A stretch of DNA of 64,000 nt from Sulfuritalea sp. (GTDB lineage: Bacteria > Pseudomonadota > Gammaproteobacteria > Burkholderiales > Rhodocyclaceae): positions 34,820 through 98,819 of the forward strand of contig JAOTRV010000015.1 of assembly GCA_030247575.1 (NCBI GenBank). Reading direction: 5' to 3'. Below the pieces are notes generated by a model, which was given only the letters and a program-made list of their open reading frames with translations, was not told where the DNA came from and ran no database searches. This document shows positions 6,969 through 15,946 of the stretch, one piece after another (the stretch's first letter is position 1; each line of letters begins with the position of its first letter). The translations under genes and the position numbers were made by a program.

Positions 6969-9239
6969 TCAAATTGTCGAGGCAACGGGCGGCATGCTGG
7001 CTTCTTCTTCGAAGCTGAGCGTGACCTTTTCGTGCTCGTCAAGGTCGATGGTGACGCGGCCTCCGTGAACCAGCCTGCCGAACAGCAGTTCGTCAGCCAG
7101 CGCGGAGCGGACGGTGTCCTGGATCAGGCGTGCCATTGGTCGCGCTCCCATCAGGGGATCGAAGCCCTTTTCGGCCAGCCAGGCGCGCAAGGCGTCGGTG
7201 AAGATGGCTTCGACCTTTTTCTCGTGCAATTGGCCTTCAAGCTGCATGAGGAACTTGTCCACCACGCGCAGGATGATTTCGGCATCGAGCGCACGGAAGG
7301 AAATGATCGCGTCGAGCCGGTTGCGGAACTCCGGCGTGAACATGCGCTTGATGTCGGCCATTTCGTCGCCCTGGCCCTTGTTCGCGGTGAAACCGATACT
7401 GGTCTTCTGCAGAGCTTCCGCGCCAGCATTGGTCGTCATGACGATCACCACATTGCGGAAATCCGCCTTGCGGCCGTTGTTGTCGGTCAAGGTGCCGTGG
7501 TCCATCACCTGCAGCAGAATATTGAATACTTCCGGATGGGCCTTTTCGATCTCGTCGAGCAGAAGCACGGCGTGCGGCTTCTTGGTCACGGCTTCGGTGA
7601 GAAGTCCGCCCTGATCGAAGCCGACGTAACCCGGCGGTGCACCGATCAGCCGGCTCACGGCATGGCGTTCCATATACTCCGACATGTCGAAGCGAATCAA
7701 CTCGATGCCCATGCCGTAGGCCAGTTGACGGGCAACTTCAGTTTTGCCGACTCCGGTCGGTCCGGAGAACAGGAAGCAGCCGATGGGCTTCTGCGGGTCA
7801 CCCAGTCCCGAACGCGACATCTTGATTGCCTTGGCCAGAGCGTCGATCGCGGCTTCCTGGCCGAAAACCATGTTCTTCAGGTCGCGGTCGAGATTCTTCA
7901 GCGCCGAGCGATCGTCCGCAGACACATGCTGCGGCGGGATGCGCGCAATCTTCGCGACGATATCCTCGATCTCGAGTTTGCCGATGGTTTTCTTCTGCTT
8001 CGACTTCGGCAGGATGCGCTGGGCCGCGCCAGCCTCGTCGATCACGTCGATCGCCTTGTCCGGCAGGTGGCGGTCGTTGATGTACTTGGCCGCAAGTTCG
8101 GCCGCGCTGGATATGGCAGCCGCGGAATACTTGACGCCGTGATGCTCCTCGAAGCGGGATTTGAGGCCGCGCAGTATCGAGACGGTTTCATCCACGGACG
8201 GCTCATTGACATCGACCTTCTGGAAGCGCCGCGACAATGCATGGTCCTTTTCGAATACGCCGCGGAATTCCGTATAGGTCGTGGCGCCGATGCACTTGAG
8301 CGCGCCGGATGACAGCGCCGGCTTGAGCAGATTCGAGGCGTCCATGGTTCCGCCCGATGCCGCGCCGGCACCGATCAGCGTGTGAATCTCGTCAATGAAC
8401 AGGATCGCGTTCGGGTTATCGGCCAACTGCTTGAGCACACCCTTCAGGCGTTGTTCGAAGTCGCCGCGATACTTGGTGCCGGCAAGCAGGGCTCCCATGT
8501 CCAGGCAATATACGGTGGCATTGGCGAGAATCTCGGGCACGCGCCCTTCAACGATGTGGCGGGCCAGCCCTTCCGCTATTGCGGTCTTGCCGACGCCTGC
8601 TTCGCCGACCAGAAGCGGGTTGTTCTTGCGCCGGCGGCACAGGGTCTGGATGACCCGTTCCAGTTCCTTGTCGCGGCCGATGAGCGGGTCGATCTTGCCG
8701 GTCAGTGCCAGTTGGTTGAGGTTCTGGGTGAAGTTCTCCAGTGCGCCGCCCTTTTCCTGCGACTCAACCTCGGTCTCGGCCGGTTCTTCCTTGCCTTTTC
8801 CTTGCGGCGTCTTGGTGATGCCGTGGGAAATGAAGTTCACCACGTCCAGACGCGTGACGTTCTGGCGTTGCAGGAAAAAGACAGCATGCGAATCTTTCTC
8901 GCCGAAGATTGCCACCAACACGTTCGCTCCCGTGACCTCCTTCTTTCCGGAGGATTGCACATGAAGGATCGCGCGCTGGATCACGCGCTGGAAGCCAAGC
9001 GTAGGCTGCGTGTCGATTTCTTCACTGCCCGCTACTGTCGGCGTGTGTTCATTGATGAAGGTCAGCAATTCCTTGCGGAGACCTTCAATGTCCGCTGCAC
9101 AGGCACGCAGCACCTCGGCGGCGGAGGGATTGTCCAGCAGCGCCAGCAAGAGGTGCTCGACGGTGATGAATTCGTGGCGCTTCTGCCGGGCTTCGACAAA
9201 GGCCATGTGCAGGCTGACTTCGAGTTCCTGGGCAATCAT
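6969..9239 (-). CDS. clpA: ATP-dependent Clp protease ATP-binding subunit ClpA
   Basis: ClpA is the AAA+ unfoldase that feeds substrates to ClpP. It has an N-terminal double Clp-N domain (residues 1-145) and two ATPase modules with Walker A motifs GEAGVGKT (about 215) and GPTGVGKT (about 500). The second module is followed by a C-terminal D2-small domain ending in LSFEEEA. At 756 residues it is full length. The chosen ATG at 9239 has GGAGGAAAACTG directly upstream and shares its A with the stop of clpS (TGATG), so translation is coupled to the adaptor. clpP is not in this window. An in-frame ATG seven codons upstream lies within clpS and is unlikely to be used. Confidence 0.96.
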   Translation of the reverse strand: MIAQELEVSLHMAFVEARQKRHEFITVEHLLLALLDNPSAAEVLRACAADIEGLRKELLTFINEHTPTVAGSEEIDTQPTLGFQRVIQRAILHVQSSGKKEVTGANVLVAIFGEKDSHAVFFLQRQNVTRLDVVNFISHGITKTPQGKGKEEPAETEVESQEKGGALENFTQNLNQLALTGKIDPLIGRDKELERVIQTLCRRRKNNPLLVGEAGVGKTAIAEGLARHIVEGRVPEILANATVYCLDMGALLAGTKYRGDFEQRLKGVLKQLADNPNAILFIDEIHTLIGAGAASGGTMDASNLLKPALSSGALKCIGATTYTEFRGVFEKDHALSRRFQKVDVNEPSVDETVSILRGLKSRFEEHHGVKYSAAAISSAAELAAKYINDRHLPDKAIDVIDEAGAAQRILPKSKQKKTIGKLEIEDIVAKIARIPPQHVSADDRSALKNLDRDLKNMVFGQEAAIDALAKAIKMSRSGLGDPQKPIGCFLFSGPTGVGKTEVARQLAYGMGIELIRFDMSEYMERHAVSRLIGAPPGYVGFDQGGLLTEAVTKKPHAVLLLDEIEKAHPEVFNILLQVMDHGTLTDNNGRKADFRNVVIVMTTNAGAEALQKTSIGFTANKGQGDEMADIKRMFTPEFRNRLDAIISFRALDAEIILRVVDKFLMQLEGQLHEKKVEAIFTDALRAWLAEKGFDPLMGARPMARLIQDTVRSALADELLFGRLVHGGRVTIDLDEHEKVTLSFEEEASMPPVASTI

Positions 9240-9559
9240 CAGTTTTCCTCCATCACGCAAGCCAGCGGATGCTGGTGCCGACGCGCATATGCACTAACCT
9301 GCTCAACCTTGGTCGCCGCTACATCGTGAGGATACACTCCGCAGGCGCCCTTGCCTTCACGATGCACCTTGAGCATGACCTGCGTCGATTGCTCCCGCGA
9401 CAAACCAAAAAACTTTTCCAACACAACCACGACGAAATCCATCGGCGTGAAGTCGTCGTTGAGCAACAGCACTTTGTACATCGGTGGCGGCTTCGTGCGG
9501 CTTTGCTCCGGTGCCAGTGCGGCGCTACCGTCCGTCCCGACTTGCTTGCGTGTAACCAT
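9239..9559 (-). CDS. clpS: ATP-dependent Clp protease adaptor ClpS
   Basis: ClpS is the N-end-rule adaptor that delivers substrates with bulky hydrophobic N-termini to ClpA. The 106-residue product has the usual flexible N-terminal extension (about 25 residues) and then the core motif [17 protein letters not shown], whose NDD residues bind the substrate alpha-amino group. The C-terminal half has [20 protein letters not shown]. It lies immediately upstream of clpA with a one-base overlap, as in most proteobacteria. Its start at 9559 gives the normal family length; the ribosome-binding site (GAATCGAG) is weak. Confidence 0.95.
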   Translation of the reverse strand: MVTRKQVGTDGSAALAPEQSRTKPPPMYKVLLLNDDFTPMDFVVVVLEKFFGLSREQSTQVMLKVHREGKGACGVYPHDVAATKVEQVSAYARRHQHPLACVMEEN

Positions 9560-9923
9560 GACTCGATTCTAATGTGATTCCTGCATAGTTCAACACCACG
9601 AAAAAGAGGGGAATAGTGTGCCGATGGAACCACATTTTGGGCTGATTGTTCAATATGCAAGGGAGGGGCATGTGCGATGCAGCATCGAAAGTTGTTGACG
9701 CTGCTTGACAATGTGCGTAAAACGCGAAACGTGTTTAGTTCAAATTCCCCCGCAGTGACCTTCGGTCGTCTCACAGTCTGTCAAAACGCAGCTCCTCTGA
9801 ATCGCCGCTTGGCCCCCTCTGCACTCCCGAACTTGAACCCCAAACATGCCCCGGCCGGGGTGCGGTGTTTTGCAGCCCGCAGCGGTGGCCGATTTGTTCG
9901 TTTTTGATTAAGGAAAAAGTTAC
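9560..9923. other. clpS-csp intergenic region with long cold-shock leader
   Basis: This 364-bp stretch separates the divergent clpS and cold-shock genes. It holds no credible gene. The plausible contents are the clpS promoter on the left and the cold-shock promoter (9695-9723) with a leader of about 190 nt on the right. Long structured 5' leaders are characteristic of cspA-family mRNAs, which act as thermosensors. The leader here includes a GC-rich inverted segment (CCCCGGCCGGGG-like, about 9848-9862). A structure prediction would be needed to say more. Confidence 0.5.
9695..9723 (+). promoter_or_regulatory. Predicted cold-shock gene promoter
   Basis: TTGACG (9695-9700) is followed after 17 bases by TAAAAC (9718-9723), implying a transcript start near 9730 and a leader of roughly 190 nt before the ATG at 9924. 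The -10 match is moderate (four of six). Confidence 0.45.
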
Positions 9924-10127
9924 ATGGCAACTGGTACAGTTAAGTGGTTCAACGACGCCAAGGGTTTTGGTTTTATCACCCCGGATGACGGCAGCGAAGA
10001 TCTGTTCGCGCATTTCTCGGCCATCAACATGGCTGGATTCAAGTCCCTGAAGGAAGGCGACAAGGTGACTTTTGACGTGGTGCAAGGCCCCAAAGGCAAG
10101 CAGGCGTCGAACATTCAGAAGCCTTGA
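9924..10127 (+). CDS. Cold-shock protein, CspA family
   Basis: This 67-residue protein is a single cold-shock (OB-fold) domain that binds single-stranded RNA/DNA and melts mRNA structure. The RNP1 motif KGFGFITP (residues 13-20) and RNP2 motif DLFAHFSAI (about 26-34) are intact, as are the aromatic residues W8, F9, F15 and F17. It has a long leader, as expected for this family, and an AAGGAAAAAG ribosome-binding region before the ATG. A strong bidirectional terminator separates it from the convergent icd gene. Several paralogues usually exist per genome, so I assign no specific letter. Confidence 0.96.
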   Translation: MATGTVKWFNDAKGFGFITPDDGSEDLFAHFSAINMAGFKSLKEGDKVTFDVVQGPKGKQASNIQKP

Positions 10128-10173
10128 TGTCCTTGATCTTTCCGTAGTCGGGTAATTCCGGTTCCGGAAAAAC

Positions 10174-10199
10174 AAAGCCCGCCGTAAGGCGGGCTTTTT
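10174..10199. terminator. Bidirectional terminator between csp and icd
   Basis: A 10-bp stem (AAAGCCCGCC with GGCGGGCTTT) and a four-base loop has a run of T residues on the plus side and A residues on the minus side. It can therefore serve both converging genes. Confidence 0.88.
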
Positions 10200-10220
10200 T
10201 TCGGCTGCTCGCTTTGCGAC

Positions 10221-11450
10221 TTACATGCGATCGACCATTGCCTGGCCGAATGCCGAGCATTTCACTTCCTTGGCACCTTCCATCAGGCGGGCAAAGTCAT
10301 AGGTGACGACCTTGTCGCCAATGGCCGCTTCCATGGACTTGATGATCAGATCTGCCGCCTCGGTCCAGCCCATGTGGCGCAACATCATTTCGGCGGAGAG
10401 GATCAATGATCCGGGGTTCACGTAATCCTTGCCGGCGTATTTGGGCGCGGTGCCGTGAGTCGCCTCGAAACAGGCGTACAGATCCGAAATATTGGCACCC
10501 GGGGCAATACCGATGCCGCCAACCTGGGCTGCAAGGGCATCTGAAATGTAGTCGCCATTCAGGTTGAGGGTGGCGATGACGTCATACTCGGCGGGACGGA
10601 GCAGTATCTGCTGCAGGAAGGCATCGGCAATGGCATCCTTGACGATGATGCCGTTGGGCAACTTGAGCCACGGGCCGCCGTCGATTTCCACACCCTTGAA
10701 TTCGTTCTTCGCCAGTGCGTAGGCCCAGTCACGGAAGCCGCCTTCCGTGTACTTCATGATGTTGCCCTTGTGCACAATCGTTACCGACTTGCGCTTGTTG
10801 GCGATGGCGTAGTTGACGGCGGCGCGCATCAAACGCTCGGTTCCTTCGCGCGAGACCGGCTTGATGCCGATACCGGACGTGTTCGGGAAGCGGATTTTCG
10901 TCACCCCCATGTCTTCCTGAAGGAACTTGATCAGTTTCTTGGCCGGTGCCGACTCGGCTTGCCATTCGATGCCGCAGTAGATGTCTTCCGTGTTCTCGCG
11001 GAAGATCACCATGTCGGTTTTGCTCGGGTCCTTGAGCGGCGAGGGAATGCCCCTGAAGTAGCGGACCGGGCGCACACACTGGTACAGATCCATTTCCTGC
11101 CGCAATGCGACGTTGAGCGAACGGATGCCGCCGCCCACCGGGGTGGTCAGCGGCCCCTTGATGGAGACCGAATATTCCTTGCAGGCGGTGATGGTTTCCG
11201 CCGGCAGCCAGACGTCGGGGCCATAAAGACGGGTAGCCTTTTCTCCTGCATACACCTCCATCCACGAAATCTTGCGCTTGCCGCCGTAGGACTTCAGGAC
11301 GGCAGCGTCCACCACTTTTTGCATGACTGGCGTGATGTCGACGCCAATGCCATCGCCCTCGATGAAGGGAATGATGGGATTGTCGGGAATTGGCTGGCCG
11401 GGGATGATTTTCTGGCCTTGTGCGGGTACCTTTATAAGGGAAGTGCTCAT
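10221..11450 (-). CDS. icd: Isocitrate dehydrogenase, NADP-dependent
   Basis: Icd oxidatively decarboxylates isocitrate to 2-oxoglutarate in the TCA cycle. The 409-residue protein is of the E. coli type. It contains the segment [17 protein letters not shown], in which Ser111 corresponds to the serine phosphorylated by AceK, and the substrate and metal motifs [14 protein letters not shown] and [18 protein letters not shown]. The kinase/phosphatase gene aceK is divergent from it across about 160 bp, so enzyme and regulator are neighbours. Together with aceA and aceB this completes the isocitrate branch point. The start at 11450 gives the usual N-terminus, and an A-rich GGAG-like site (CACGGAGCAGGC) precedes it. 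Confidence 0.97.
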   Translation of the reverse strand: MSTSLIKVPAQGQKIIPGQPIPDNPIIPFIEGDGIGVDITPVMQKVVDAAVLKSYGGKRKISWMEVYAGEKATRLYGPDVWLPAETITACKEYSVSIKGPLTTPVGGGIRSLNVALRQEMDLYQCVRPVRYFRGIPSPLKDPSKTDMVIFRENTEDIYCGIEWQAESAPAKKLIKFLQEDMGVTKIRFPNTSGIGIKPVSREGTERLMRAAVNYAIANKRKSVTIVHKGNIMKYTEGGFRDWAYALAKNEFKGVEIDGGPWLKLPNGIIVKDAIADAFLQQILLRPAEYDVIATLNLNGDYISDALAAQVGGIGIAPGANISDLYACFEATHGTAPKYAGKDYVNPGSLILSAEMMLRHMGWTEAADLIIKSMEAAIGDKVVTYDFARLMEGAKEVKCSAFGQAMVDRM

Positions 11451-11611
11451 GCCTGCTCCGTGATTAGTGTGTTGAGAATCGAGAGGAATGCGGGAGATAT
11501 CGCCGGCAATTATCCTCCAAAACGCATCACGTTGCGGGCGTCGTCGGTGTCAGGTGAATGCGGTGCCCGCTGTTAGAATCCGGACGATCCATCTTGCCCG
11601 GACTCAGCACT

Positions 11612-13384
11612 ATGGCCGCTGGCCCTTCCGATGACCTGATCGCCGAATCCATTGCCAATGTGCTTGTCGCTGGTTTCGACAAGCACTATCGCCGGTTTCA
11701 TGAGAGTTCGGCCCTTGCCAAGGCGCGCTTCGATCAGGAGCGCTGGCAGGAAGTGCAGCAAGCGGTGCGGGATCGCATCCAGTTCTATGATGATCGCGTC
11801 AGGGAAACCACGGAACTGCTCCATCGGGAGTTCAATGCGGACAGCCTGAGCGACGTCGTGTGGCAACAGGCCAAGCTTCAATACATCGGCTTGTTGACCA
11901 ACCACAAGCAGCCCGAGCTGGCGGAAACGTTTTTCAATTCGGTGTTCTGTCAGATTTTGCACCGCACCTATTTTCACAACGATTTCATTTTTGTGCGGCC
12001 GGCGGTGTCCACCGAATACATCGAGTCCGATCCGCCGACCTACCGTTGCTACTACCCGAACGAGGCCGGGTTCCGCGCGTCGATTCGCCAGGTGTTCGTC
12101 GATTTCGACTGGGCCCGCGAGTTCGAGGACCTCGATCGCGACGTGGATTTCATAGTGCGCAGCATCGAATCTCATCTGGGCGCGATGCCGGCGCGCGAGG
12201 CCAACTTCCAGATACAGGTGCTCAATTCAGCCTTCTATCGGAACAAGGGCGCCTATGTGATCGGCAAGGCGGTCAATGGTGCCCTCGAGTATCCGTTTAC
12301 CGTTCCGGTGCTGCATTCGGCGTCGGGCAAACTCTGCCTTGACACGATCATTCTCGACGCATGGCGGATCGGGGTGTTGTTCTCCCTGTCGCGCGCCTAT
12401 TTCATGGTGGATATGGAAGTTCCCTCCGGGTATGTCCAGTTTTTGCGTTCGATCATGCCCAGGAAGCCGCGCTCAGAGCTTTACACCATGCTCGGGCTGG
12501 GCAAGCAGGGCAAGACCATGTTCTTCCGCGACCTTATATTCCATCTGCATCATTCGGCGGACCAGTTCATCATTGCGCCGGGCATACCCGGTCTGGTCAT
12601 GCTGGTGTTTACCCTGCCTTCCTACCCTTATGTGTTCAAGGTCATCAAGGATGTCTTCGGCAGTTCGAAGGAGGTCGATCACGATACCGTACGGCGCAAG
12701 TATCAGCTGGTGAAACAGGTCGACCGCGTGGGGCGCATGGCCGACACGCTGGAGTTTTCGAAGGTTGCACTGCCGCGCAAGCGCTTCTCCCAGGAACTGA
12801 TCGATGAGCTGTACAAGGAGGTGCCGTCGCTGATGGAAGAGGATGGCGATGATCTGGTGATCACGCATCTTTACATCGAGCGGCGCATGGAGCCGCTCAA
12901 CATCTATCTCGAGAAGGCCGAAAAGGCGGGACGCGACGACCTGGTGGAGCATGCGGTGCAGGAATACGGCAATGCCATTCGCGAACTTGCCATCGCCAAT
13001 ATCTTCCCCGGCGACATGCTGTGGAAGAACTTCGGCGTCACCAGCTACGGTCGTGTGGTGTTTTATGACTACGACGAAATCGAGTACATGACCGACTGCA
13101 ATTTCCGCCGCATTCCTCCACCGCCGGATTTCGAGGCTGAAATGTCTGGGGAACCCTGGTATTCCGTATCGAGGCTGGATATCTTCCCCGAGGAATTCAA
13201 GACCTTCCTGCTGGTGTCCGAGCGGATTCGCGAAGCTTTCATGCGTCATCATCCCGATCTGTTTGATGCGGAGTTCTGGCAAAACACCCAGGAATTGATC
13301 CGCAAGGGCGAGATGCAGGATTTCTTCCCCTATCCCGAGTCCCTTCGCTTCTGCAATACCTTCGGCAACGGTTGTCCGGGGTGA
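11612..13384 (+). CDS. aceK: Isocitrate dehydrogenase kinase/phosphatase
   Basis: AceK both phosphorylates and dephosphorylates Icd, diverting isocitrate to the glyoxylate shunt. The product is about 590 residues from the ATG at 11612, matching the family. The ATP-binding region ([20 protein letters not shown], about residues 315-335) and downstream FKVIKD lysine resemble characterised AceK proteins. [26 protein letters not shown] (about 470-495) is the kinase-like catalytic and metal-binding segment. An upstream in-frame ATG at 11558 would add 18 atypical residues. It is divergent from its substrate gene icd. It overlaps the following pseudouridine synthase gene by four bases if that gene starts at GTG 13381. 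Confidence 0.96.
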   Translation: MAAGPSDDLIAESIANVLVAGFDKHYRRFHESSALAKARFDQERWQEVQQAVRDRIQFYDDRVRETTELLHREFNADSLSDVVWQQAKLQYIGLLTNHKQPELAETFFNSVFCQILHRTYFHNDFIFVRPAVSTEYIESDPPTYRCYYPNEAGFRASIRQVFVDFDWAREFEDLDRDVDFIVRSIESHLGAMPAREANFQIQVLNSAFYRNKGAYVIGKAVNGALEYPFTVPVLHSASGKLCLDTIILDAWRIGVLFSLSRAYFMVDMEVPSGYVQFLRSIMPRKPRSELYTMLGLGKQGKTMFFRDLIFHLHHSADQFIIAPGIPGLVMLVFTLPSYPYVFKVIKDVFGSSKEVDHDTVRRKYQLVKQVDRVGRMADTLEFSKVALPRKRFSQELIDELYKEVPSLMEEDGDDLVITHLYIERRMEPLNIYLEKAEKAGRDDLVEHAVQEYGNAIRELAIANIFPGDMLWKNFGVTSYGRVVFYDYDEIEYMTDCNFRRIPPPPDFEAEMSGEPWYSVSRLDIFPEEFKTFLLVSERIREAFMRHHPDLFDAEFWQNTQELIRKGEMQDFFPYPESLRFCNTFGNGCPG

Positions 13385-14025
13385 GCCGCCTCATCCTGTT
13401 CAACAAGCCGTATGGCGTGCTGACCCAGTTTACCGATGCCGATGGGCGCCCCACCCTCGCCGATTACATTCCAATTCGCAGCGTCTATGCCGCCGGTCGC
13501 CTGGATGCCGATTCGGAAGGCTTGGTCGTATTGACCAATGATGGCAGTTTGCAGGCGCGCATTGCCAACCCGAGACACAAGATGGCAAAGCTGTACCGGG
13601 TGCAGGTCGAAGGCGAGCCCACGGAAGCTGTCCTGCAGAAACTCATGGCCGGGGTGGATTTGGGCGATTTCATCACGCGTCCCTGCCAAGTGCGCCATAT
13701 CGCCGAACCCGACGGGCTCTGGCAGCGAACTCCCCCGATCCGCTATCGTGCGGCTATTCCGACGACTTGGCTCGAGCTGGTCTTGCAGGAAGGGAAAAAC
13801 CGTCAAGTCAGGCGCATGACGGCGCGCGTGGGATTTCCGACTCTCAGGCTGATCCGCTGGGCGGTTGGCGACTGGACCTTGGCTGGCCTCGGCCCGGGGC
13901 AGTGGCGTGAACTTGAAGTTTCCGGTCAACCAGATCCCAAGCAGCGCGTTAATGTTGCTAACGCCACGAAAAGACGCGGTGTTAGAAATATTCTACCTAT
14001 ACACAAACGAAAGGAATCACGATGA
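13381..14025 (+). CDS. rluE: 23S rRNA pseudouridine synthase, RluE-like
   Basis: This is a pseudouridine synthase of the RsuA/RluE group, about 214 residues long. The catalytic motif [10 protein letters not shown] (Asp about residue 42) and the C-terminal [21 protein letters not shown] block are present. There is no N-terminal S4 domain, as in RluE, which modifies 23S rRNA near U2457. I chose the GTG at 13381 because it overlaps the aceK stop as GTGA, a typical coupling arrangement; a TTG at 13372 is also possible. The C-terminal 25 residues are lysine/arginine-rich. The stop overlaps the start of the next small gene as ATGA, so aceK, rluE and the small gene may be cotranscribed. Confidence 0.88.
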   Translation: MSRLILFNKPYGVLTQFTDADGRPTLADYIPIRSVYAAGRLDADSEGLVVLTNDGSLQARIANPRHKMAKLYRVQVEGEPTEAVLQKLMAGVDLGDFITRPCQVRHIAEPDGLWQRTPPIRYRAAIPTTWLELVLQEGKNRQVRRMTARVGFPTLRLIRWAVGDWTLAGLGPGQWRELEVSGQPDPKQRVNVANATKRRGVRNILPIHKRKESR

Positions 14026-14282
14026 ACAAGCTCCTCGCTACCCTGGTTGCCGGCCTGATCGCCACCTCCGCTTTCGCCGCCGATGCTCCGAAGGCTGCTA
14101 CTCCGGCCACCCCGGCCACCCCGGCTGCCAAGGCTGCTCCGGCTGCTGCTCCCGCTGCTGCCGCTGCTCCGGCCGCTGCTGCCGCTCCGGCTGCTGAGAA
14201 GAAGGCTGAAGCCGCTCCGGCCAAGGCTGAAAAGAAGGCCAAGAAGGCCAAGAAGGCCAAGAAGGCTGAAGCCGCCAAGTAA
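14022..14282 (+). CDS. Small secreted Ala/Pro/Lys-rich low-complexity protein
   Basis: I do not recognise a named family. The 86-residue product starts with a clear Sec signal peptide ([19 protein letters not shown], cleavage before ADAPK). The mature part is almost entirely Ala, Pro and Lys. It begins with ATPATP repeats, continues with AAPAAA runs and ends in [17 protein letters not shown]. The tail resembles histone-H1-like lysine-rich repeats, but the signal peptide points to the periplasm. The ATG follows AAGGA and overlaps the rluE stop (ATGA). The DNA contains short tandem repeats, including a 9-bp unit at about 14232-14268, so length variation between strains is likely. A strong terminator follows. 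Signal peptide and ribosome-binding site support it as a real gene; function is unknown. Confidence 0.75.
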   Translation: MNKLLATLVAGLIATSAFAADAPKAATPATPATPAAKAAPAAAPAAAAAPAAAAAPAAEKKAEAAPAKAEKKAKKAKKAKKAEAAK

Positions 14283-14300
14283 TTCCGCGGTTTTTGAAAG

Positions 14301-14329
14301 AAAATGGCAGGGGAACCTGCCATTTTTTT
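14301..14329 (+). terminator. Rho-independent terminator
   Basis: A stem of AATGGCAGG with its complement, closed by a GGAA-type loop and followed by seven T residues, lies 20 bases after the stop of the Ala/Lys-rich gene. Confidence 0.9.
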
Positions 14330-14474
14330 CGTCTATAGCCTGGAGATCAGAAGCTAAGCTTTTGATCACGTACGAGTTTCAGGTTCGGGAAAGTCGGCAG
14401 GGGTCCGCTTTCGGCGCCAGACTTCGGTCGGCTCATGGCGAGTTCCCCTGGATAGTTGCCGAAGGAGGTGTATC

Positions 14475-14921
14475 GTGTTTTTCAGGACAATGCTGCTCGC
14501 GGTATCGCTTACAGTCGCCTCGCCGGGGTGGGCTCAACAGCCGCAGTTGCCCTTGCTCGAGTTGTTTGCCGGAATGCATCGAATCGAAGCCGAGGTCGCG
14601 GCGACTTCCGAAAGCCGACAACTAGGAATGATGCAACGTACGATGATGGCACCGCAGCACGGCATGCTGTTTGTATTCCCCGAGGTCGCGGCCCACTGCA
14701 TGTGGATGCGCAATACGCTCTTGCCGCTGTCGGTAGCCTTTCTCGACGAAAAGGGCAGAATCATCAATATCGAAGACATGCAGCCAAAAACCGAAGAACA
14801 CCATTGCGCCAGGAAACCCGCGCGCTATGCACTCGAAATGAATTTGGGCTGGTTCAAGAGCCGTGGTTTGAGCGCGGGATTTGCCATCACGGGCATCGAG
14901 AAAGCACCTCCAGGCCGATAA
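14475..14921 (+). CDS. DUF192 family exported protein
   Basis: The 148-residue product has an N-terminal signal peptide ending near GWAQQ and one DUF192 domain. The domain is recognisable by SRQLGMMQRTMMAPQHGMLFVF (about 47-68), the CMWMRNTLLPLSVAFLD block (about 75-92) and the C-terminal YALEMNLGWFKSRGL. DUF192 proteins are small beta-rich domains of unknown function, often periplasmic. The start is a GTG at 14475 preceded by a near-perfect AAGGAGGTG site. It is transcribed alone, with a terminator upstream and converging slyX downstream. Confidence 0.88.
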   Translation: MFFRTMLLAVSLTVASPGWAQQPQLPLLELFAGMHRIEAEVAATSESRQLGMMQRTMMAPQHGMLFVFPEVAAHCMWMRNTLLPLSVAFLDEKGRIINIEDMQPKTEEHHCARKPARYALEMNLGWFKSRGLSAGFAITGIEKAPPGR

Positions 14922-14999
14922 AACGCCGTGTCGATGGCGGCCGTGGCGGCGGCATGCGACCGGCATCCTGGCAACGGCGTTGCCGGGACGACACGACTT

Positions 15000-15200
15000 T
15001 CAGTAGTGGGGCGGAATATCGTCGCGCAGATTCCGCGGCTCGCTGGGTGCGGCCGGTTGCATCAACTGATACAGCTCGCGGATCTGCGCCTGCAACAGGT
15101 CCATCTGTTGCTGCTGCCGGAAGACAATCCGGTTGAGTTCTTCCAGATGATCTTCGTTGAGGCCGAGCTTGATTTCGAGTTCGGTGATCCTGGATTCCAT
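15000..15200 (-). CDS. slyX: SlyX family protein
   Basis: This 66-residue protein is mostly a predicted coiled coil: ITELEIKLGLNEDHLEELNR, then QQQQMDLLQAQIRELYQLM. A short proline-rich tail ends DDIPPHY, matching the small SlyX family. Its biochemical role is unknown. It lies downstream of sodB on the same strand, separated by 86 bp that contain a GC-rich hairpin, so read-through from sodB is possible. Confidence 0.88.
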   Translation of the reverse strand: MESRITELEIKLGLNEDHLEELNRIVFRQQQQMDLLQAQIRELYQLMQPAAPSEPRNLRDDIPPHY

Positions 15201-15222
15201 GCCGAATTTCCAGTCATCAAAT

Positions 15223-15253
15223 GGCGAAGGGCGCGTTGCGGGCGCCCTTCGCC
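15223..15253 (-). terminator. GC-rich hairpin between sodB and slyX
   Basis: A perfect 12-bp stem (GGCGAAGGGCGC and its complement) with a seven-base loop lies between sodB and slyX. It lacks a T-run on the minus strand, so it may attenuate or stabilise the mRNA rather than terminate fully. Confidence 0.45.
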
Positions 15254-15286
15254 TGTTACGACCTCAGTCGCGCGACATCGCTTCGC

Positions 15287-15871
15287 TCAGGCGAAATTCT
15301 TTGCGGCGAAGTCCCAGTTGGCCAGCGAGCTCAGAAAGGTCTCGACAAACTTGGGTCGGGCGTTGCGGTAGTCGATGTAATACGCATGCTCCCAAACGTC
15401 GATGGTCAGCAGGGCCTTGTTTTCGGTGTTCAGCGGTGTGCCGGCGCCCGAGGTATTGACGATGTCGACGGAACCATCCGGCTTCTTCACCAGCCAGGTC
15501 CAGCCGGAGCCGAAATTGCCGACGGCCGAGGTCTGGAAGGCCTTCTTGAATTCGTCTAAGCTGCCCCATTTCTTGTCGATTGCCGCAGCCAGGGCGCCCG
15601 TCGGCGTGCCGCCACCGCCGACTTTCATGCTGTTCCAGAAGAAACTGTGATTCCAGACCTGGGCCGAGTTGTTGAAAATGCCGCCGGCCGGCGCCTTCTT
15701 GATGATGGCCTCGAGGTCGAGACTCTCGTACTCGGTGCCCTTGATCAGGTTGTTGAGATTGGTCGCATAAGCCTGATGATGCTTGCCGTAGTGATATTCA
15801 AAGGTTTCCTTCGAAATGTGCGGCGCGAGAGCATCCATTGCGTACGGCAGGGAGGGGAGGGTGTGTTCCAT
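15287..15871 (-). CDS. sodB: Superoxide dismutase, iron type
   Basis: This cytoplasmic superoxide dismutase has 194 residues and belongs to the Fe/Mn family. Metal ligands are visible as His27 in FEYHYGKHH, His in VWNHSFFWN, and Asp/His in [12 protein letters not shown]. The motif [10 protein letters not shown] carries the Gln that is characteristic of the iron enzyme and of its second-sphere tuning. The ATG at 15871 has AGGAGAACC upstream. Its promoter (TTGTTA-N17-TATAAT) has a perfect palindrome over the -10 box resembling an IscR type-1 site, so expression is probably repressed when a [2Fe-2S]-loaded regulator is present. Confidence 0.96.
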   Translation of the reverse strand: MEHTLPSLPYAMDALAPHISKETFEYHYGKHHQAYATNLNNLIKGTEYESLDLEAIIKKAPAGGIFNNSAQVWNHSFFWNSMKVGGGGTPTGALAAAIDKKWGSLDEFKKAFQTSAVGNFGSGWTWLVKKPDGSVDIVNTSGAGTPLNTENKALLTIDVWEHAYYIDYRNARPKFVETFLSSLANWDFAAKNFA

Positions 15872-15910
15872 TATGGTTCTCCTGTTACTGTGGGGTGATG
15901 GGGTTCAAAG

Positions 15911-15927
15911 TTGACTATTATAGTCAA
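15911..15927. promoter_or_regulatory. IscR type-1-like operator over the sodB -10 box
   Basis: TTGACTATTATAGTCAA is a perfect inverted repeat (seven-base arms around TTA). It satisfies every position of the recalled IscR type-1 core YYGACTRWWWYAGTCRR. It lies 40-56 bases upstream of the sodB ATG and contains the predicted -10 hexamer. The outer flanks fit only partly. Confidence 0.65.
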
Positions 15928-15945
15928 GAATATATCAGGTAACAA
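15917..15945 (-). promoter_or_regulatory. Predicted sodB sigma-70 promoter
   Basis: On the minus strand, TTGTTA (15945-15940), a 17-base spacer and a perfect TATAAT (15922-15917) predict a start near 15910, about 40 bases before the sodB ATG. The -10 lies inside the palindrome at 15911-15927. Confidence 0.65.
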
Positions 15946-15946
15946 T

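Noticed and set aside
14080-14280. Tandem DNA repeats considered as a CRISPR or satellite array
   Set aside because: They are in frame within a gene with a signal peptide and reflect low-complexity Ala/Pro/Lys codons.
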